64,000 bases of DNA, taken from assembly GCA_016703265.1 (NCBI GenBank), contig JADJCK010000006.1, positions 186,001-250,000 on the forward strand. Direction: 5' to 3'. The position numbers and the translations under genes are program-made. The notes under the pieces are model-generated. The model saw nothing but the letters and a program-made list of their open reading frames with translations, did no database searches and was not told where the DNA came from. Shown here one piece after another: positions 17,916-28,600 of the stretch. Position 1 is the stretch's first letter. Each line of letters opens with the position of its first letter. Origin of the DNA: a bacterium (GTDB lineage: Bacteria; Krumholzibacteriota; Krumholzibacteriia; LZORAL124-64-63).

Positions 17916-19208
17916 TCAGGTCTTCCTGGGCTTCTGCCGCGCCGCCGGAAACAGCACGTTGTTCAGGATCAGCCGATAGCCGGGCGACGTCGGGTAGAGG
18001 TCCAGGTCCGTCGCCTCATCCCCGACGCGGTGCTGGTAATCCTCGGGATCGTGCCCACCCAGGAACGTGAAGGTCCCCTGCCCTCGCTTGCCGTGGATGT
18101 ACTTCACCTCGTCGGTGCCCTCGACGGCCGCCAGCGCCACCACCGAGCGCTTGAGGAACCGCTGGTGGAAGCCGGTGGTCTGCCCCAGGAACCCGTTGAT
18201 GACGTTGACATGGTTCTGCGTGAGCATCGCCGGCACCGGGTCGTACTTGGCGGCGAAGGCGAAGAGCGTGAAGTAGTCCGCCTCGGCGCCGCGCATCTGC
18301 GCGTAGTCGCTCGTGTCGAGGTCGGAGTACTCGTAGACCATGGGATTGGTCGTGAGCTTGAGATTCTCGAAGGCGAAGGTGCCTTCGAAATCGGCCTTCG
18401 ACCGCCAGTCCGGGGCGACGGGCGTGTTGTCGTAGGGCTCGCCGACGATGTCCGTGCCCAGCCAGGCCAGGGCGATATCGATCGAGTCGGTGGCCGAGCA
18501 CATCGCGAACAGGAAGCCGCCGCCGTCCACGTACTGGCGAATGGTCAACGCAACGGCGTGCTTCTGCTGCCACACCGTGGCATAGCCCAGGGTCTTCGCC
18601 AGTTCCTCCTGGAAGTGCTTCTGCTCCAGGTACCACGGCTCGAGCCCGAAGCTGGCGTAGAACTTCCCGTACTGGCCGGTGAAGTCCTCGTGGTGCAGGT
18701 GCAGCCAGTCGTATTCGCGCAGGCGGCCGCCGAGGACATCCGTGTCGTACACCGTGTCGTAGGGAACGTCGGCATAGGTGAGGGCCATCGTCACCGCATC
18801 ATCCCACGGCTGCATGTACGGCGGACTGTAGACGGCGATGCGCGGCGGCTTCTCCAGCAGCACGTCGTCCATGTTCTCCTGCGCGACCACGGCGCGGATG
18901 GCCGCAACATCATCATCACCCAGTTCCTCGAAATCGACACCCAGCAGCCGCGCATCGAGGCGCGCCCTCTGCGTGTCCTTCAGCAGGAAGCTGCCGCCGC
19001 GGTAGTTGAGCAGCCAGTTGACCTTGTCACCGGCCTGCAGCGTGTGGAAAGCGACACCGTAGGCACGCAGGTGGTTGCGCTGGACCAGGTCCATCGGCAG
19101 CAGCAGCCAGCGTTCGGCGCGCGCAGGAGCGGCGGCACCGGCCATCATCAACAGTGCCAGCAGGGCCAGCACCGGGTGCAGCGTGAACAAGGCAGGGCGC
19201 TTCCTCAA
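17916..19208 (-). CDS. Exported FCB-group conserved protein (family often misnamed asparagine synthetase B)
   Basis: 430 residues. A signal peptide (hydrophobic to GAAAPARAE) leads into MDLVQRNHLRAYGVAFHTL and VNWLLNYRGGSFLL, which I recognise as a conserved periplasmic or exported family of Bacteroidota, Gemmatimonadota and relatives. The family is often labelled asparagine synthetase B in databases, but no glutaminase or AMP-binding motifs are visible here. A later segment (YVDGGGFLFAMCSATDSIDIALAWLG) looks like a ThuA/DUF4159-type flavodoxin-like fold. The start is the TTG at 19208: it overlaps the upstream stop (TTGA) and has AGGAGG 8 bases before it. It is the last gene of the DUF4783-kinase-DUF4159-DUF4175-TPR operon. 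True function unknown. Confidence 0.75.
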   Translation of the reverse strand: MRKRPALFTLHPVLALLALLMMAGAAAPARAERWLLLPMDLVQRNHLRAYGVAFHTLQAGDKVNWLLNYRGGSFLLKDTQRARLDARLLGVDFEELGDDDVAAIRAVVAQENMDDVLLEKPPRIAVYSPPYMQPWDDAVTMALTYADVPYDTVYDTDVLGGRLREYDWLHLHHEDFTGQYGKFYASFGLEPWYLEQKHFQEELAKTLGYATVWQQKHAVALTIRQYVDGGGFLFAMCSATDSIDIALAWLGTDIVGEPYDNTPVAPDWRSKADFEGTFAFENLKLTTNPMVYEYSDLDTSDYAQMRGAEADYFTLFAFAAKYDPVPAMLTQNHVNVINGFLGQTTGFHQRFLKRSVVALAAVEGTDEVKYIHGKRGQGTFTFLGGHDPEDYQHRVGDEATDLDLYPTSPGYRLILNNVLFPAARQKPRKT

Positions 19209-21286
19209 CGCGGCAACCTCCTGAGTTCGTCCCGGACATCGTCGCTGAACAGGAAGCCGGGATACTGGGCCAGCAGCCGCTCCCATGCCTCGCGGGCCAG
19301 GTCGTTGCGGCCGTCCTCCAGCCGCAATCGCCCGAGCATCTGCAGCGCTGCGCCGGGAAAGCGCCCACGCGGGTGCTGCGCCACGATCGCCTCGAGCTGC
19401 GTTGCCGCCTCGTCGCGCCGGCCTGCCGCTACGAGTGCCTTGGCCAGTTCGAAGCGCCCACGCTCCAGCAGGTGCTGCGGTTCGGAAGTGTCAAGTCGCG
19501 CCGTCGCCTCCTGGACGAATCGCTCCAGCGCGGCCAGCCGCGCCGCCGGCTGCGAGGTCAGCTCGGCATAGACCCCCTGCGCGTACCACTGCAGGATCGT
19601 CGGACCGCCGCCGGGATTCTCCAGTTCCTCGGCCAGGGCCAGGCCCAGGTCGAGCGCATCGTTGGCGTAGGGCGCCGCCGGGTTGTCGAGGGCGATGACG
19701 GCGAAGCGATCCCGCGCCGTCGCGTAGTGGCCCTCGGCCAGGTCGAGTCTTGCCAGATGGTAGTGCGCATGACCACCGGCCTGCCTGAACTCGGGATCGC
19801 GCCCCAGCGCCGTCAGGACCTGGCGCCCGCGCGCGGTGTCTCCCGCGGCCAGGTAGCACTCGCCCAGGGTCAGACGCACCATCGCCAGCCCTTCGGTGGG
19901 CAGGTTCATGTCGGTGGCCAGCCTCTCGAGCCCGCGCGCCGCCTCGCGCGCCTCGCCGAGCACGTCGCGGCGATAGGTGGCCAGCCGGATCCGCGACGAG
20001 TAGAGGAACTCGCTGCCCGGGTTCACCGCGCGCACGCGGGCCAGAATTTCGTCGAACCGGACCGCAGCCGCCCGCGGATCCGGACCCAGCAAGCCGCGCC
20101 CGAGCGCCAGTTCACAGGTCTCGGCCAGGAGGTCGGCGGCGCGGACACGCAGGCTGGGCGCGCCGCTCGCGGCGCCACTCAGCGCATCCAGCGTCCCGAG
20201 CAGGTAATCGATGGTCGCCTGGGCCTCGATGGCCGATGGGGACGCCATGGACGGCCGGGCCGCGGCGGTGGCCGGGGCGTCGACAACATCCTGTGCACGC
20301 TCGCGCATCAGCACCACCGCGTTCTGCAGCAGGAGCAGTGCACCGTCGGGCCGCGTCGCCAGCGGCGCCACCAGCGCCACCGCCGGAGCCGCCTGTCCTT
20401 CGACTACCATCAGGTTGGCCACCAGCACGAGCGCCGCCGCCGAACCGTCGGGCCGCTGCGCGGATGCCAGCAACCGCGCGCGGAAGCGGTCGCCGAGACC
20501 GCGCTTGTACGGCCCCTCCAGCAGCGCCGTGCGCAACAACGCCAGGTTGTAGGGACCGGACACCAGCTCGGCGTGGGCTTCATCCGCTGCGTCCTCCTGC
20601 CGGTCGACCGCCAGGAGGACAGCGGCCCGCTCAAGACCCTGGAACCGCGGTTCACGCAGCACCACGCGCAACGAATCGATCAGCCCCAGGGCCACCACCG
20701 GGCGCCCGGCCGCGCGCAGCATTTCCACCGACACGAGGCCCGAGCTGCGGAGATTCGGGCTGTTGGCCAGGAATCGATCCAGGGCCAGCCGTGCCGAATC
20801 GGGCTGGTCGAGGGCCAGAAGCGACGATGCCAGTTCGCGCCACAGTGACGGATTGAGCGGTTGTTCCGCCACGGCCCGGCGACAGAGCGCGGCGGCCGCC
20901 GCATGATCGCCCCGCAACTGTTCCAACTCGATGCGTCGCGTCACGAGCTCGCGTGTCAGTGCCGAATGCTGGGCCAGTTCGTCGAGCAGTGCCGCTGCAC
21001 GTGCGGCGCTGCCCAGCACCAGCAGGCGGTCCAGTTCGCTCAGCCGTCGCCGCAACTCGATCACATCGACGCCGGTCAGCGTCTGGGGGCGCATCATTCT
21101 CTCCTGCGGGAAGCCGGGAATCTCGGGGAGTCCCGGCGCCCGCCCACCGTCCTGGGCCAACGCGATGGCTGTGGGCAACACCGCCAGCACGAAGCAGAAC
21201 GCCACACAGGACTTCACGCAGCGCGGCGCGCGGCGCGCCAACGCCGCCGTAACCCGGCGACGGGGATGCATGCACCACCGGTTCAT
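19205..21286 (-). CDS. Exported tetratricopeptide-repeat protein
   Basis: 693 residues with an N-terminal signal sequence (positive MNRWCMHPRRRV... then CVAFCFVLAVLPTAIALA). From about 90 to 690 it is built of TPR-like helical pairs; clear units include AAAALCRRAVAEQPLNPSLWRELA, YHLARLDLAEGHYATARDRF and AALQMLGRLRLEDGRNDLAREAWERLLAQYPG. TPR arrays are protein-protein scaffolds; the family pairing with the DUF4175 coiled-coil protein and a DUF4159 protein suggests a cell-envelope complex. Its start overlaps the DUF4175 stop (ATGA), and its stop overlaps the next start, so it is firmly inside the operon. No enzyme motif is visible. Confidence 0.8.
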   Translation of the reverse strand: MNRWCMHPRRRVTAALARRAPRCVKSCVAFCFVLAVLPTAIALAQDGGRAPGLPEIPGFPQERMMRPQTLTGVDVIELRRRLSELDRLLVLGSAARAAALLDELAQHSALTRELVTRRIELEQLRGDHAAAAALCRRAVAEQPLNPSLWRELASSLLALDQPDSARLALDRFLANSPNLRSSGLVSVEMLRAAGRPVVALGLIDSLRVVLREPRFQGLERAAVLLAVDRQEDAADEAHAELVSGPYNLALLRTALLEGPYKRGLGDRFRARLLASAQRPDGSAAALVLVANLMVVEGQAAPAVALVAPLATRPDGALLLLQNAVVLMRERAQDVVDAPATAAARPSMASPSAIEAQATIDYLLGTLDALSGAASGAPSLRVRAADLLAETCELALGRGLLGPDPRAAAVRFDEILARVRAVNPGSEFLYSSRIRLATYRRDVLGEAREAARGLERLATDMNLPTEGLAMVRLTLGECYLAAGDTARGRQVLTALGRDPEFRQAGGHAHYHLARLDLAEGHYATARDRFAVIALDNPAAPYANDALDLGLALAEELENPGGGPTILQWYAQGVYAELTSQPAARLAALERFVQEATARLDTSEPQHLLERGRFELAKALVAAGRRDEAATQLEAIVAQHPRGRFPGAALQMLGRLRLEDGRNDLAREAWERLLAQYPGFLFSDDVRDELRRLPR

Positions 21287-24200
21287 GGCAACACCCCGTC
21301 ACGGCCCGGCGGCATCACGCGCTGGAGCGAATCGATGGCCGCGAAATAGCGGCGCACCAGGTCACGGTACTCGAGCGGCGCATCCTCGAGGCGCTGGTAA
21401 CGCTGCAGCGCCGAGGCCCCGCCCTCCGTGTCCGCTGCGCCATCGCGCCCCTTCTGCGCGTCGAACGTGCGCCTGGCGGTGCGGCTTTCGCGGCGGGAGC
21501 TGTAGTCGCGCTCGCGCACCGAATTGCGGGCATCGAGCAGCCGGCCCAGGATCCGGTCCTGGCGCAGCAGGACTTCCTGGTCGACCTGCCCGCCGCCGAG
21601 GTCGTCGCCCACCCGTTCCATCTGGCGACCCAGTTCCTCCATGTCGCCGAGCAGACGCGCACCCTCCCCGGCCGGGCGTTCACGCTCCTGCTCGGTGAGC
21701 CGGGCCAGTTCCTTTCCAAGTTCGCCCTGCTGCTCGCCCAGGCGCTGCATCTGCGACCGGGTCTGCTGGCTGATGCCGCGATCGGCCAACATGCGCCGCA
21801 ACTCCTCGGTGGCCCCGTTCAGTTCGGCCTGCTGGCGCGCCAGTTCCTGCAACTGCTCGCTGGCCGACTGCTGCCCGCCGCCACCGCCGCCCCCACTGCT
21901 GGACATCTGCGCTTCGGTCAGCAGGCCGATGACGATGCGATTCGATTCCGCGAGGCTGCGCCCGGACTGGTCCCGCGCCTCAGCGGCGCGTCCCTCGTCG
22001 AGCGCACGCACACCGCCGCCCATCAACTCGACGAGCCCGTCCATTTTTTCCAGCAGCTTCAGGATCCGGTTCGGGGCTTCCTCGAGCAGCCCGGCCAGGC
22101 GTTCACGCGTGCCGACGGCGGCCTTCTGCAGCCGGTGCTGCTGGCGCGTCAACTCAAGGTTGCGCACATCCTGCAGCTGCGGCGGGATGCGGTTGCCCAG
22201 TTCCTCCTGCCGCGCGGACAAGGCCAGCAGGTCGGCCGCCAGGCCACGCAGTGACGACACCTGTTCCATCTTCATCGCCGCCTGCATCGCCTGTTGCGAC
22301 GCCACCAGGACGCTGTAGAGCGAACCGAGATCCCGGAGCGCCTGCTGTTGCATCTTCGCCGCCTCGCCCGGGTCCATCTTCTGCAGCATCTCCGAGGCGC
22401 TCCCCATGCTGCCCGAGGACTGCTGCTTCTTCAGCTTCTCGAGGGCCTCGCGCAGCGCCTTCTCCTGCGCTGATGTGTCCTTCTTCTCGCCCTTCTCGCC
22501 CTTCTCGCCCTTCTCGCCGGACTCGCCTTTCTCGCCGGACTCGCTCTTTTCCCCGGACTCGCCCTGCTCGCCGTCGGGGCTCTTCTCCCCGGCCACCGAT
22601 TCGCTTTGTTCGGCCAGCGCCTGCTCGAGCTTCTCGCGAAGCTGCTCGAGCTCCGCCGCCAGGGCTTCCTGTCGCCGCGCGAGCTCGTCCGCGGATGGGG
22701 ATTCCTCGCTGCTCCCGGCCTTCGGGTCTGCGCCTTCGCGCTTGGCCTCGAGGTCGCGACTGAGTTCGGCCAGCTCCTGCTGTCGCCTCATCATGTCCTC
22801 GATCAGCGACGTCAATCCTTCGAACCGTTGTTCATCGGCCATGCGCTTCATCGTGGCGAGTGCCGCGTCCAACCGGCGGGCCATGTCCTTCTGCGCCTGG
22901 GCGACCTCGTCCATGGCCTGGGCCACCTGGTCAGGAGCCACCTGGCCGCCGGGTTGTTCGAGTTTTTCGAGCAACGCCGCGAGTTGATCGGCATCCGGCG
23001 GCGAGAGAAGCTCGGCCAGCTGTTCAGCCCGTTCGAGCTGGGCTTCCGAGGTAAGCTTGCCGCCCGCAAGCTGTTCCATCTGCCGCCGCAGTTCCTCGGC
23101 CACACGCGCCAGTTCCTGCTGCAGGGCCTGTTGACGCTGCACGGCTGCCTCGATCTCCTGCTGCCGTGCCCAGTCGGGCACCGGGTTCTTCATCAGTTCC
23201 CGGGCCAGCCGCTCGAGGTCGGCGTCGAGTTGCCGGCCACGGCGACGCGCTTCCTCCAGTTCCTCGCGGCCCTGCTGCGCGGACTCGGCCTGCGCTGCCA
23301 GCACATCGGAGGCCGAAGGCAGGGCCAGGCGCAGGACGGTCGAGCGCGCCACCTGCCCGTCGCCGGGAGATCGATTGTCGCGTGCCTCGACAACCAGCTC
23401 GAGGACGTCGCCGGGAACCAGTTCCAGGTCGCCGGCCTCGATCTCCAGCGCCAGCGCGGCGCGCAAGGGCGCGTCGCCCGCAGCGAGATCGCGCACCTTG
23501 AGGCGCAGTTCCCCGACCGCGGTGCGCAACGTCAGCCACGTGCCCGTCGCTTCCGGGCCGAAGGCCGTGCGTCCCGGCGCATCCGGCCCTGTTCCGCGAT
23601 CCCCGCCCGTGCCGGCCAGGAGTTCCAGTCGCCTCAGGCCGAAATCGTCGGTGGCCTCGACAAGGAGCGTCAGGCGTCCGTCCAGCGGCAACAGCCCGTC
23701 GTCGCCCGGCCGGGACAGATCCACCTGCGGAGGATGGTCGGCCAGGACGGCCAGGCGATAGCCCAGCGGTTCGGGCGACTCCAGTCCGTAGTCGTCGCGC
23801 AGCCCGACCGTGAACGCCAGTTCGCTGTGGACCGTCAGGTCGATCGCAATGCCGGCGCCGTCGACGACCATCGGCAGGCTGTCGCCCGCAGCGGTGTTCA
23901 GCCAGGCCGCGGCGAGACGGCTTCCCGACTTCTCGCCCCCCAGGCGACCGGTCAACGAAACGCGGCTGCCGGCCGGGACTTCGCTCAATGACGGCAGGCG
24001 CTCGACGTTCATGACCGGCAGCTTCATGTAGGACGGCGGGGTGATGCGTCCCGACAGTCCGGCCAGCAGCGGCGGCCGGCGCACAACAACCTGGCCTGTG
24101 GCCGTCACCGTCTCGCCGCGCCGGAATCGCCAGCTGAAATCCTCGCGCACGTCGGTCACGGCAGTCCGCCACCGCCGTTGCGGCCCGCCGGCTGCCGTCG

Positions 24201-24957
24201 GCGCCTCCAATGGCCCGGCCACTGCCGACACACGTGACCAGGCTGCCTCACCGAAGCGAACCTCCGCCTGGACCACGGCGGCGTCCGGCGCGTAGTCGAG
24301 CGCCGCCAGCTGCACGCTGCCCCCGGCGACCACCCAGGCCGCCGAAGGTTCGGCGACGAGGGCAGCCCCGGCCCTCGTGTTGCCGCCGCCGAACGGACTG
24401 GTCAGCAGCGCAACGCCACGGACCACCCGCGCGGGCTGGAACGCGCCGAATGCCACGGCCAGAATCGCGGCAAGCGCCACCACGGCCAGTCGTCGCCCGC
24501 GTGCCGGATCCGGGTCCACGCGCGTCGGCGACAACGACGACAGCGCCGTCGTGGCCGCGGCGTCGAGCCGGCGCGCCAGTTCGCTGGCCACGGCATCGCC
24601 TGCGGACCAGCGCTCGGGCATCCGCGCAGCTTCCTCGGCCGCGACGACCACATTGGCGAACGAACCCTTGGCGTCCACTGCGGCGGCAAACAGGGCACGG
24701 TCCGCGTATCGCCGCCACGGACGCCAGACCAGCCGTGCAGCGGCGAGCGCCAGGAATGCCAGGAGCCCCAGACTCAGGCCGGCGGCGATCAGGCCGCCAC
24801 GCATCGCCTCGGCACCGGCCATCCAGACCACGGCGATCACCGCGGGAAGCGTCACGGCGATCCAGCCGAGCAGCCCGCGAAGCAACACGCGCTGCCGCAC
24901 CCGGCGGCGCAGTCGCTCGAGATCGAAAATTGCCGGGGTTGTCGTTCCCTGTGTCAT
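21283..24957 (-). CDS. DUF4175-family membrane coiled-coil protein with GEx repeat
   Basis: 1224 residues. Two N-terminal membrane helices (about 25 to 80) and a third near 165 to 185 precede a beta-rich region (about 200 to 560). A very long Gln/Glu/Arg-rich coiled coil follows (about 590 to the end), as in the DUF4175/TIGR02302 family. Near residues 790 to 830 lies a low-complexity stretch of GEK/GES triplets (GEKGESGEKGEKGEKGEK), collagen-like in period and written in the DNA as repeats of ttctcgcc(c) at about 22481-22570. A poly-Gly loop (SSSGGGGGGGQQS) occurs near 1035. The start ATG at 24957 is chosen because the reading beyond it is not family-like. Role unknown, but the family usually sits next to DUF4159 and BatA-like genes. 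Confidence 0.82.
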   Translation of the reverse strand: MTQGTTTPAIFDLERLRRRVRQRVLLRGLLGWIAVTLPAVIAVVWMAGAEAMRGGLIAAGLSLGLLAFLALAAARLVWRPWRRYADRALFAAAVDAKGSFANVVVAAEEAARMPERWSAGDAVASELARRLDAAATTALSSLSPTRVDPDPARGRRLAVVALAAILAVAFGAFQPARVVRGVALLTSPFGGGNTRAGAALVAEPSAAWVVAGGSVQLAALDYAPDAAVVQAEVRFGEAAWSRVSAVAGPLEAPTAAGGPQRRWRTAVTDVREDFSWRFRRGETVTATGQVVVRRPPLLAGLSGRITPPSYMKLPVMNVERLPSLSEVPAGSRVSLTGRLGGEKSGSRLAAAWLNTAAGDSLPMVVDGAGIAIDLTVHSELAFTVGLRDDYGLESPEPLGYRLAVLADHPPQVDLSRPGDDGLLPLDGRLTLLVEATDDFGLRRLELLAGTGGDRGTGPDAPGRTAFGPEATGTWLTLRTAVGELRLKVRDLAAGDAPLRAALALEIEAGDLELVPGDVLELVVEARDNRSPGDGQVARSTVLRLALPSASDVLAAQAESAQQGREELEEARRRGRQLDADLERLARELMKNPVPDWARQQEIEAAVQRQQALQQELARVAEELRRQMEQLAGGKLTSEAQLERAEQLAELLSPPDADQLAALLEKLEQPGGQVAPDQVAQAMDEVAQAQKDMARRLDAALATMKRMADEQRFEGLTSLIEDMMRRQQELAELSRDLEAKREGADPKAGSSEESPSADELARRQEALAAELEQLREKLEQALAEQSESVAGEKSPDGEQGESGEKSESGEKGESGEKGEKGEKGEKKDTSAQEKALREALEKLKKQQSSGSMGSASEMLQKMDPGEAAKMQQQALRDLGSLYSVLVASQQAMQAAMKMEQVSSLRGLAADLLALSARQEELGNRIPPQLQDVRNLELTRQQHRLQKAAVGTRERLAGLLEEAPNRILKLLEKMDGLVELMGGGVRALDEGRAAEARDQSGRSLAESNRIVIGLLTEAQMSSSGGGGGGGQQSASEQLQELARQQAELNGATEELRRMLADRGISQQTRSQMQRLGEQQGELGKELARLTEQERERPAGEGARLLGDMEELGRQMERVGDDLGGGQVDQEVLLRQDRILGRLLDARNSVRERDYSSRRESRTARRTFDAQKGRDGAADTEGGASALQRYQRLEDAPLEYRDLVRRYFAAIDSLQRVMPPGRDGVLP

Positions 24958-24968
24958 CGGGTGCCTGT

Positions 24969-25688
24969 TCAGGGTTGCGTCAGGGTCCAGGTGAGCACAT
25001 TGACTGCCATGCGGGCAGCCGCTTCGCGCACATCGGCCGGGTCGCCATGCACATCCGGGTCCTCGAGACCGTCTCCGATGTCGGAGGACCATGTGTAGAG
25101 GATGACCAGTCGGCCGCCACGCATGACGCCGAAGCCCTGCGCCGGGTCACCGTCGTGTTCGTGGACCTTCGGCAGTCCGGGCAGGTCGTAGTAGCAATGG
25201 TAGAGCGGGTGGGCGCTGCCCAGCGGCTCCAGCTTCGCATCCGGGTACAGTTCGGCCACGGTCGCGCGGAACGACTCGTCCAGGCCGTAGTTGTCGTCGG
25301 CCCACAGGAATCCGCCGGCATCAAGGTACCGGCGCAGCGCCTCCAGTTCGCGCGGCGTCAGCGCGATGCGCCCGTGGCCGGACAGGTACAGGAACGGGTA
25401 CCGGTGCAGGTCCTCGCTGTCGAGCGTGACGACCGCCTCACGCGGCGCGGTCGGGATGCCGGTCCTCGCCGTGAAAAGCGCCAGCCAGTTCGGCAGGCTC
25501 GTCGGGTTGCAGTACCAGTCGCCGCCACCGCCATACTGCAGGCGCGCCACCTGGATCAGCCCGGGACCGGCATCAGGGGCGGCGCCCAGCGGCCGGGCGG
25601 ACCCCGCGACCAGGATTGCCAGGCATGCGCACGCCAGCGCGGCGACTCGCCCACGGACCGTTCGTGCTGCTTCGTGCGCCCCGTTCAT
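24969..25688 (-). CDS. DUF4159 exported protein
   Basis: 239 residues: signal peptide (ACLAILVAGSARPLGAA), then a flavodoxin-like DUF4159 domain. Diagnostic stretches are LQYGGGGDWYCNPTSLPNW, YPFLYLSGHGRIALTP and LRRYLDAGGFLWADDNYG. The fold is related to ThuA and class I glutamine amidotransferases, but no catalytic Cys-His-Glu triad is evident, so it is probably a binding protein. It is coupled to the giant kinase gene by ATGA overlap (25685-25688) and lies 11 bases before the DUF4175 gene. DUF4159 and DUF4175 genes commonly occur together. Confidence 0.9.
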   Translation of the reverse strand: MNGAHEAARTVRGRVAALACACLAILVAGSARPLGAAPDAGPGLIQVARLQYGGGGDWYCNPTSLPNWLALFTARTGIPTAPREAVVTLDSEDLHRYPFLYLSGHGRIALTPRELEALRRYLDAGGFLWADDNYGLDESFRATVAELYPDAKLEPLGSAHPLYHCYYDLPGLPKVHEHDGDPAQGFGVMRGGRLVILYTWSSDIGDGLEDPDVHGDPADVREAAARMAVNVLTWTLTQP

Positions 25689-28600
25689 CCGCGTACTCCC
25701 GTCAACCCGGCCGCAGCCAGTTCAAGCACCGCTTCGGTGCCCGGCCCGTCGACCCGGTTGGCCAGCCCGATGTTTCCGCCCATCCGTTCCGCCAGGCTCC
25801 GGCAGATGGCCAGGCCCAGTCCGGTGCCCTTGCTCTTGGTGGAAAAATACGGTTCAAACAGGCGATCAGCCACGTCTGCCGGCAGGCCCGAGCCGTTGTC
25901 ACGCCACCGGAGCTGCACCCGGTCGCCGTTGACCTGCCACTGAGTCTCGATGACCGGTGGTACGCCGGGCCGCGCGGCATCGAGCGAGTTCTGCATGAGG
26001 TTGCCGAGAATCTTGAGCAGCGACTCCTCGTGCGCCATCACAGGCGGCACGCTCCCGCCTGCGAGCCCGGCCGTCGGCGCTGCCGCGGCCTCCACGCCCA
26101 CGGCCCCCTGATAGGCGGCAGTCACCCGCGCCACGAGCGCCGGCAGGTCCACCGGCGCCAACGGCAGTTCATCCGGCCGGCCGAGCAGGCTGAACTCGGA
26201 GGCGATCCTGCGCAACAGGTCCACCTGGGCCAGCACGCGGTCGACGGTATCGGGCACGATCCGGTCCAACTGGGGGTGACGATCGTTCCAGGCCTGGCCG
26301 AGCAACTGGACCGAGAGCTGGATCGGCGTCAGCGGATTCTTGATCTCATGTGCCACCTGCCGCGCCAGTTCCGCATTCAGCGCCAGCTTCTTGGTGGCAA
26401 GGAACTCGCTGACGTCCTCGAAAACGATCATGCGGTCGCCATCCGGCTGGGCGATGTCCAGCGGCGCAACGGCGCCGCGCAGGGTCAAGCGCCCGGCGCC
26501 GCCCACCAGTTCCCCCGCCGCCTTGCCGCCGAGCCCCTGCCCAGCCAGCCCGGCATGAAGGCGCACGGCCGCTTCGGCTGCGGACGTGCCGGGCCAGAAT
26601 CGTCCGAGGATGTCGCGTCCGGCCGGATTGACGACCACCAGCTCCTGGTCCGGGCCCAGCACGGCCACCCCGACCGTGACCCGCTCGAGCACCGTCGTCA
26701 GGAACCGCTCGCGCGCCGCCAGGTCAGCCTGCGCGTGCCGCAACTGGCCCCGCATCGCGTCGAAAGCCGCGGAAAGCCGCCCGACCTCATCGTGACCGGA
26801 TGGCGGGAGCGGCGCGGCGAAATCGCCGCGCGCCAGCGATCTGGTCGCCCCCATCAGGACGCGCAGCGGGCGGAACAGGCTCCAGGACATCAGCGCGGCC
26901 AGGAGCAGTGCGGTCAGGAGGATCAGGTTGGCCAGGCCCGCCAGGAAGAGGACGTTGGCGCGTCGCTGCGCGGCGAACTCGCGTTCGCGGCCCGGGAACG
27001 AGACACTGAGAACGGCGGGAGCCGCACTGCGCACCAATCGGCCGTCGCTATCGCGCGCGAAGGCGGGCAGTGGCTGCGCCGCATCGCAGGCGAAGGGCCG
27101 GCCCGGCGGCGACGCGAGGCCGGGGCCCTGCGGATGATCGAACAGCGTCGCCATCAGGCCCGGGTCCAGCAGCGCCGCGCGCTCGCCCGCAAAAAGTCCC
27201 TCGGCATGGCTGGCGAGCACGGGCATCCCGTCGAATCCGACCGTGACTTCGCCACGCAGGATCTCGGCCAGGCCCGCCACCAGCGCGCCGTCGAGCCGCT
27301 GCCGCAGCAGAAGCACGCCGTCGTTCACGACGCCGCCATGCCCGGGGCCGCCGACCGGCCCCTCTGCCCGCGATCCGTCGCGGCTGCCGCCGAGCGCGAC
27401 AGGCACCGCCACCAGCGCCAGGAGATCATCGTCGTCACGCAAGATGACGACGGGCGCCGATCGCACCGCCTCGAGCAGTTCGCGCGCATCATCGCCGGAT
27501 AGTCCTGCGGAGCCGTCGAACAGCAGGCTCCCGTCGTCTCGGAACAGGGAGACACGATCCAGGTCGGGATCCGCGGACCCTGCAGCACGGGCACTCCCAT
27601 CCGCGAGGTCGTCGAGGCGACCACTGTCGGCCAGCGCACGCGCTTCATCCGAAAGGAGGCCGCCCAGTTGCTGCAGGGCCATCGCCAGGCCTTCGCGGGA
27701 TTGCTGGCGCGCCTCGGCGCGCACGCGGTCATATCCCACCCGGTCCACCGAGACGCCGACCACCAGCAGCAACAGCAGGCCGAGCGCGAGGTAACCGGCG
27801 CCGAACTTTTCCTGGAAGCCGGGTTGCCAGCGCGGTTGCCCCCGGCCGCGTCGAATCCGCCAGACCCGCAGCAATGCCGCGAGGCCCACCATGAGCATCA
27901 CGTCCACCAGCACGAGGCGCGAAACATCGAGAAGCCTCTCGACCGGCGTCGCGCGCCTGATCCCGACGAGGAAGCCCTCGCCCGCAGCGCGCGCCGCTGA
28001 CGGCGGCAGTGCCGTCCATCGACACAACCAGTCGGCCTGCCCGACGCGGAGAACGGCCCACTCGCGCCGGCCGTCGCGCAATTCGGCCACCACGTTGTCG
28101 CTCTCGGCCCCAGGGAAGCCCTCCGGCCCGGAGCCGCGCCAGCCGCCATCGTCGGCCAGCAGCAGCAGCGCGGGACGGTCCACCTCAAGGCGCGGGCGAT
28201 AGCGGTCGCCGCCGGGGCTGCCCAGGTCGCCCGCCGCGGGAGCCAGGGTGGAAAGGCGCCAGGATCGCAGCGGCACTTCGACGCGCAGCCATCCGCGTCC
28301 GGCGCGGCGCGCCACCTCGGCGACGAGGATCTCCTCGTGGCCGCCGCTGTACAGTCGTCGCTCGGTCTGGAAGGCGATGGCATCGCCGGGTTCCGCCGAA
28401 CGTCCATCGGCGGTGAGCCACTCCGAACGCGCGAGCGTCTCGTAGCGGAAGTCGCGCAGGAATCCCGCCGCGAACAGGCTCTCGGTAGCCTCGGCGTCAT
28501 CGAGGATCTCGACCAGCCCGGGATACGTCAGGTCGAACAGTGCCGAATCGCGGTACAGGCGCCAGGCCGCCTCGTCGCGCCACAATCCAGACGGCCGTCC

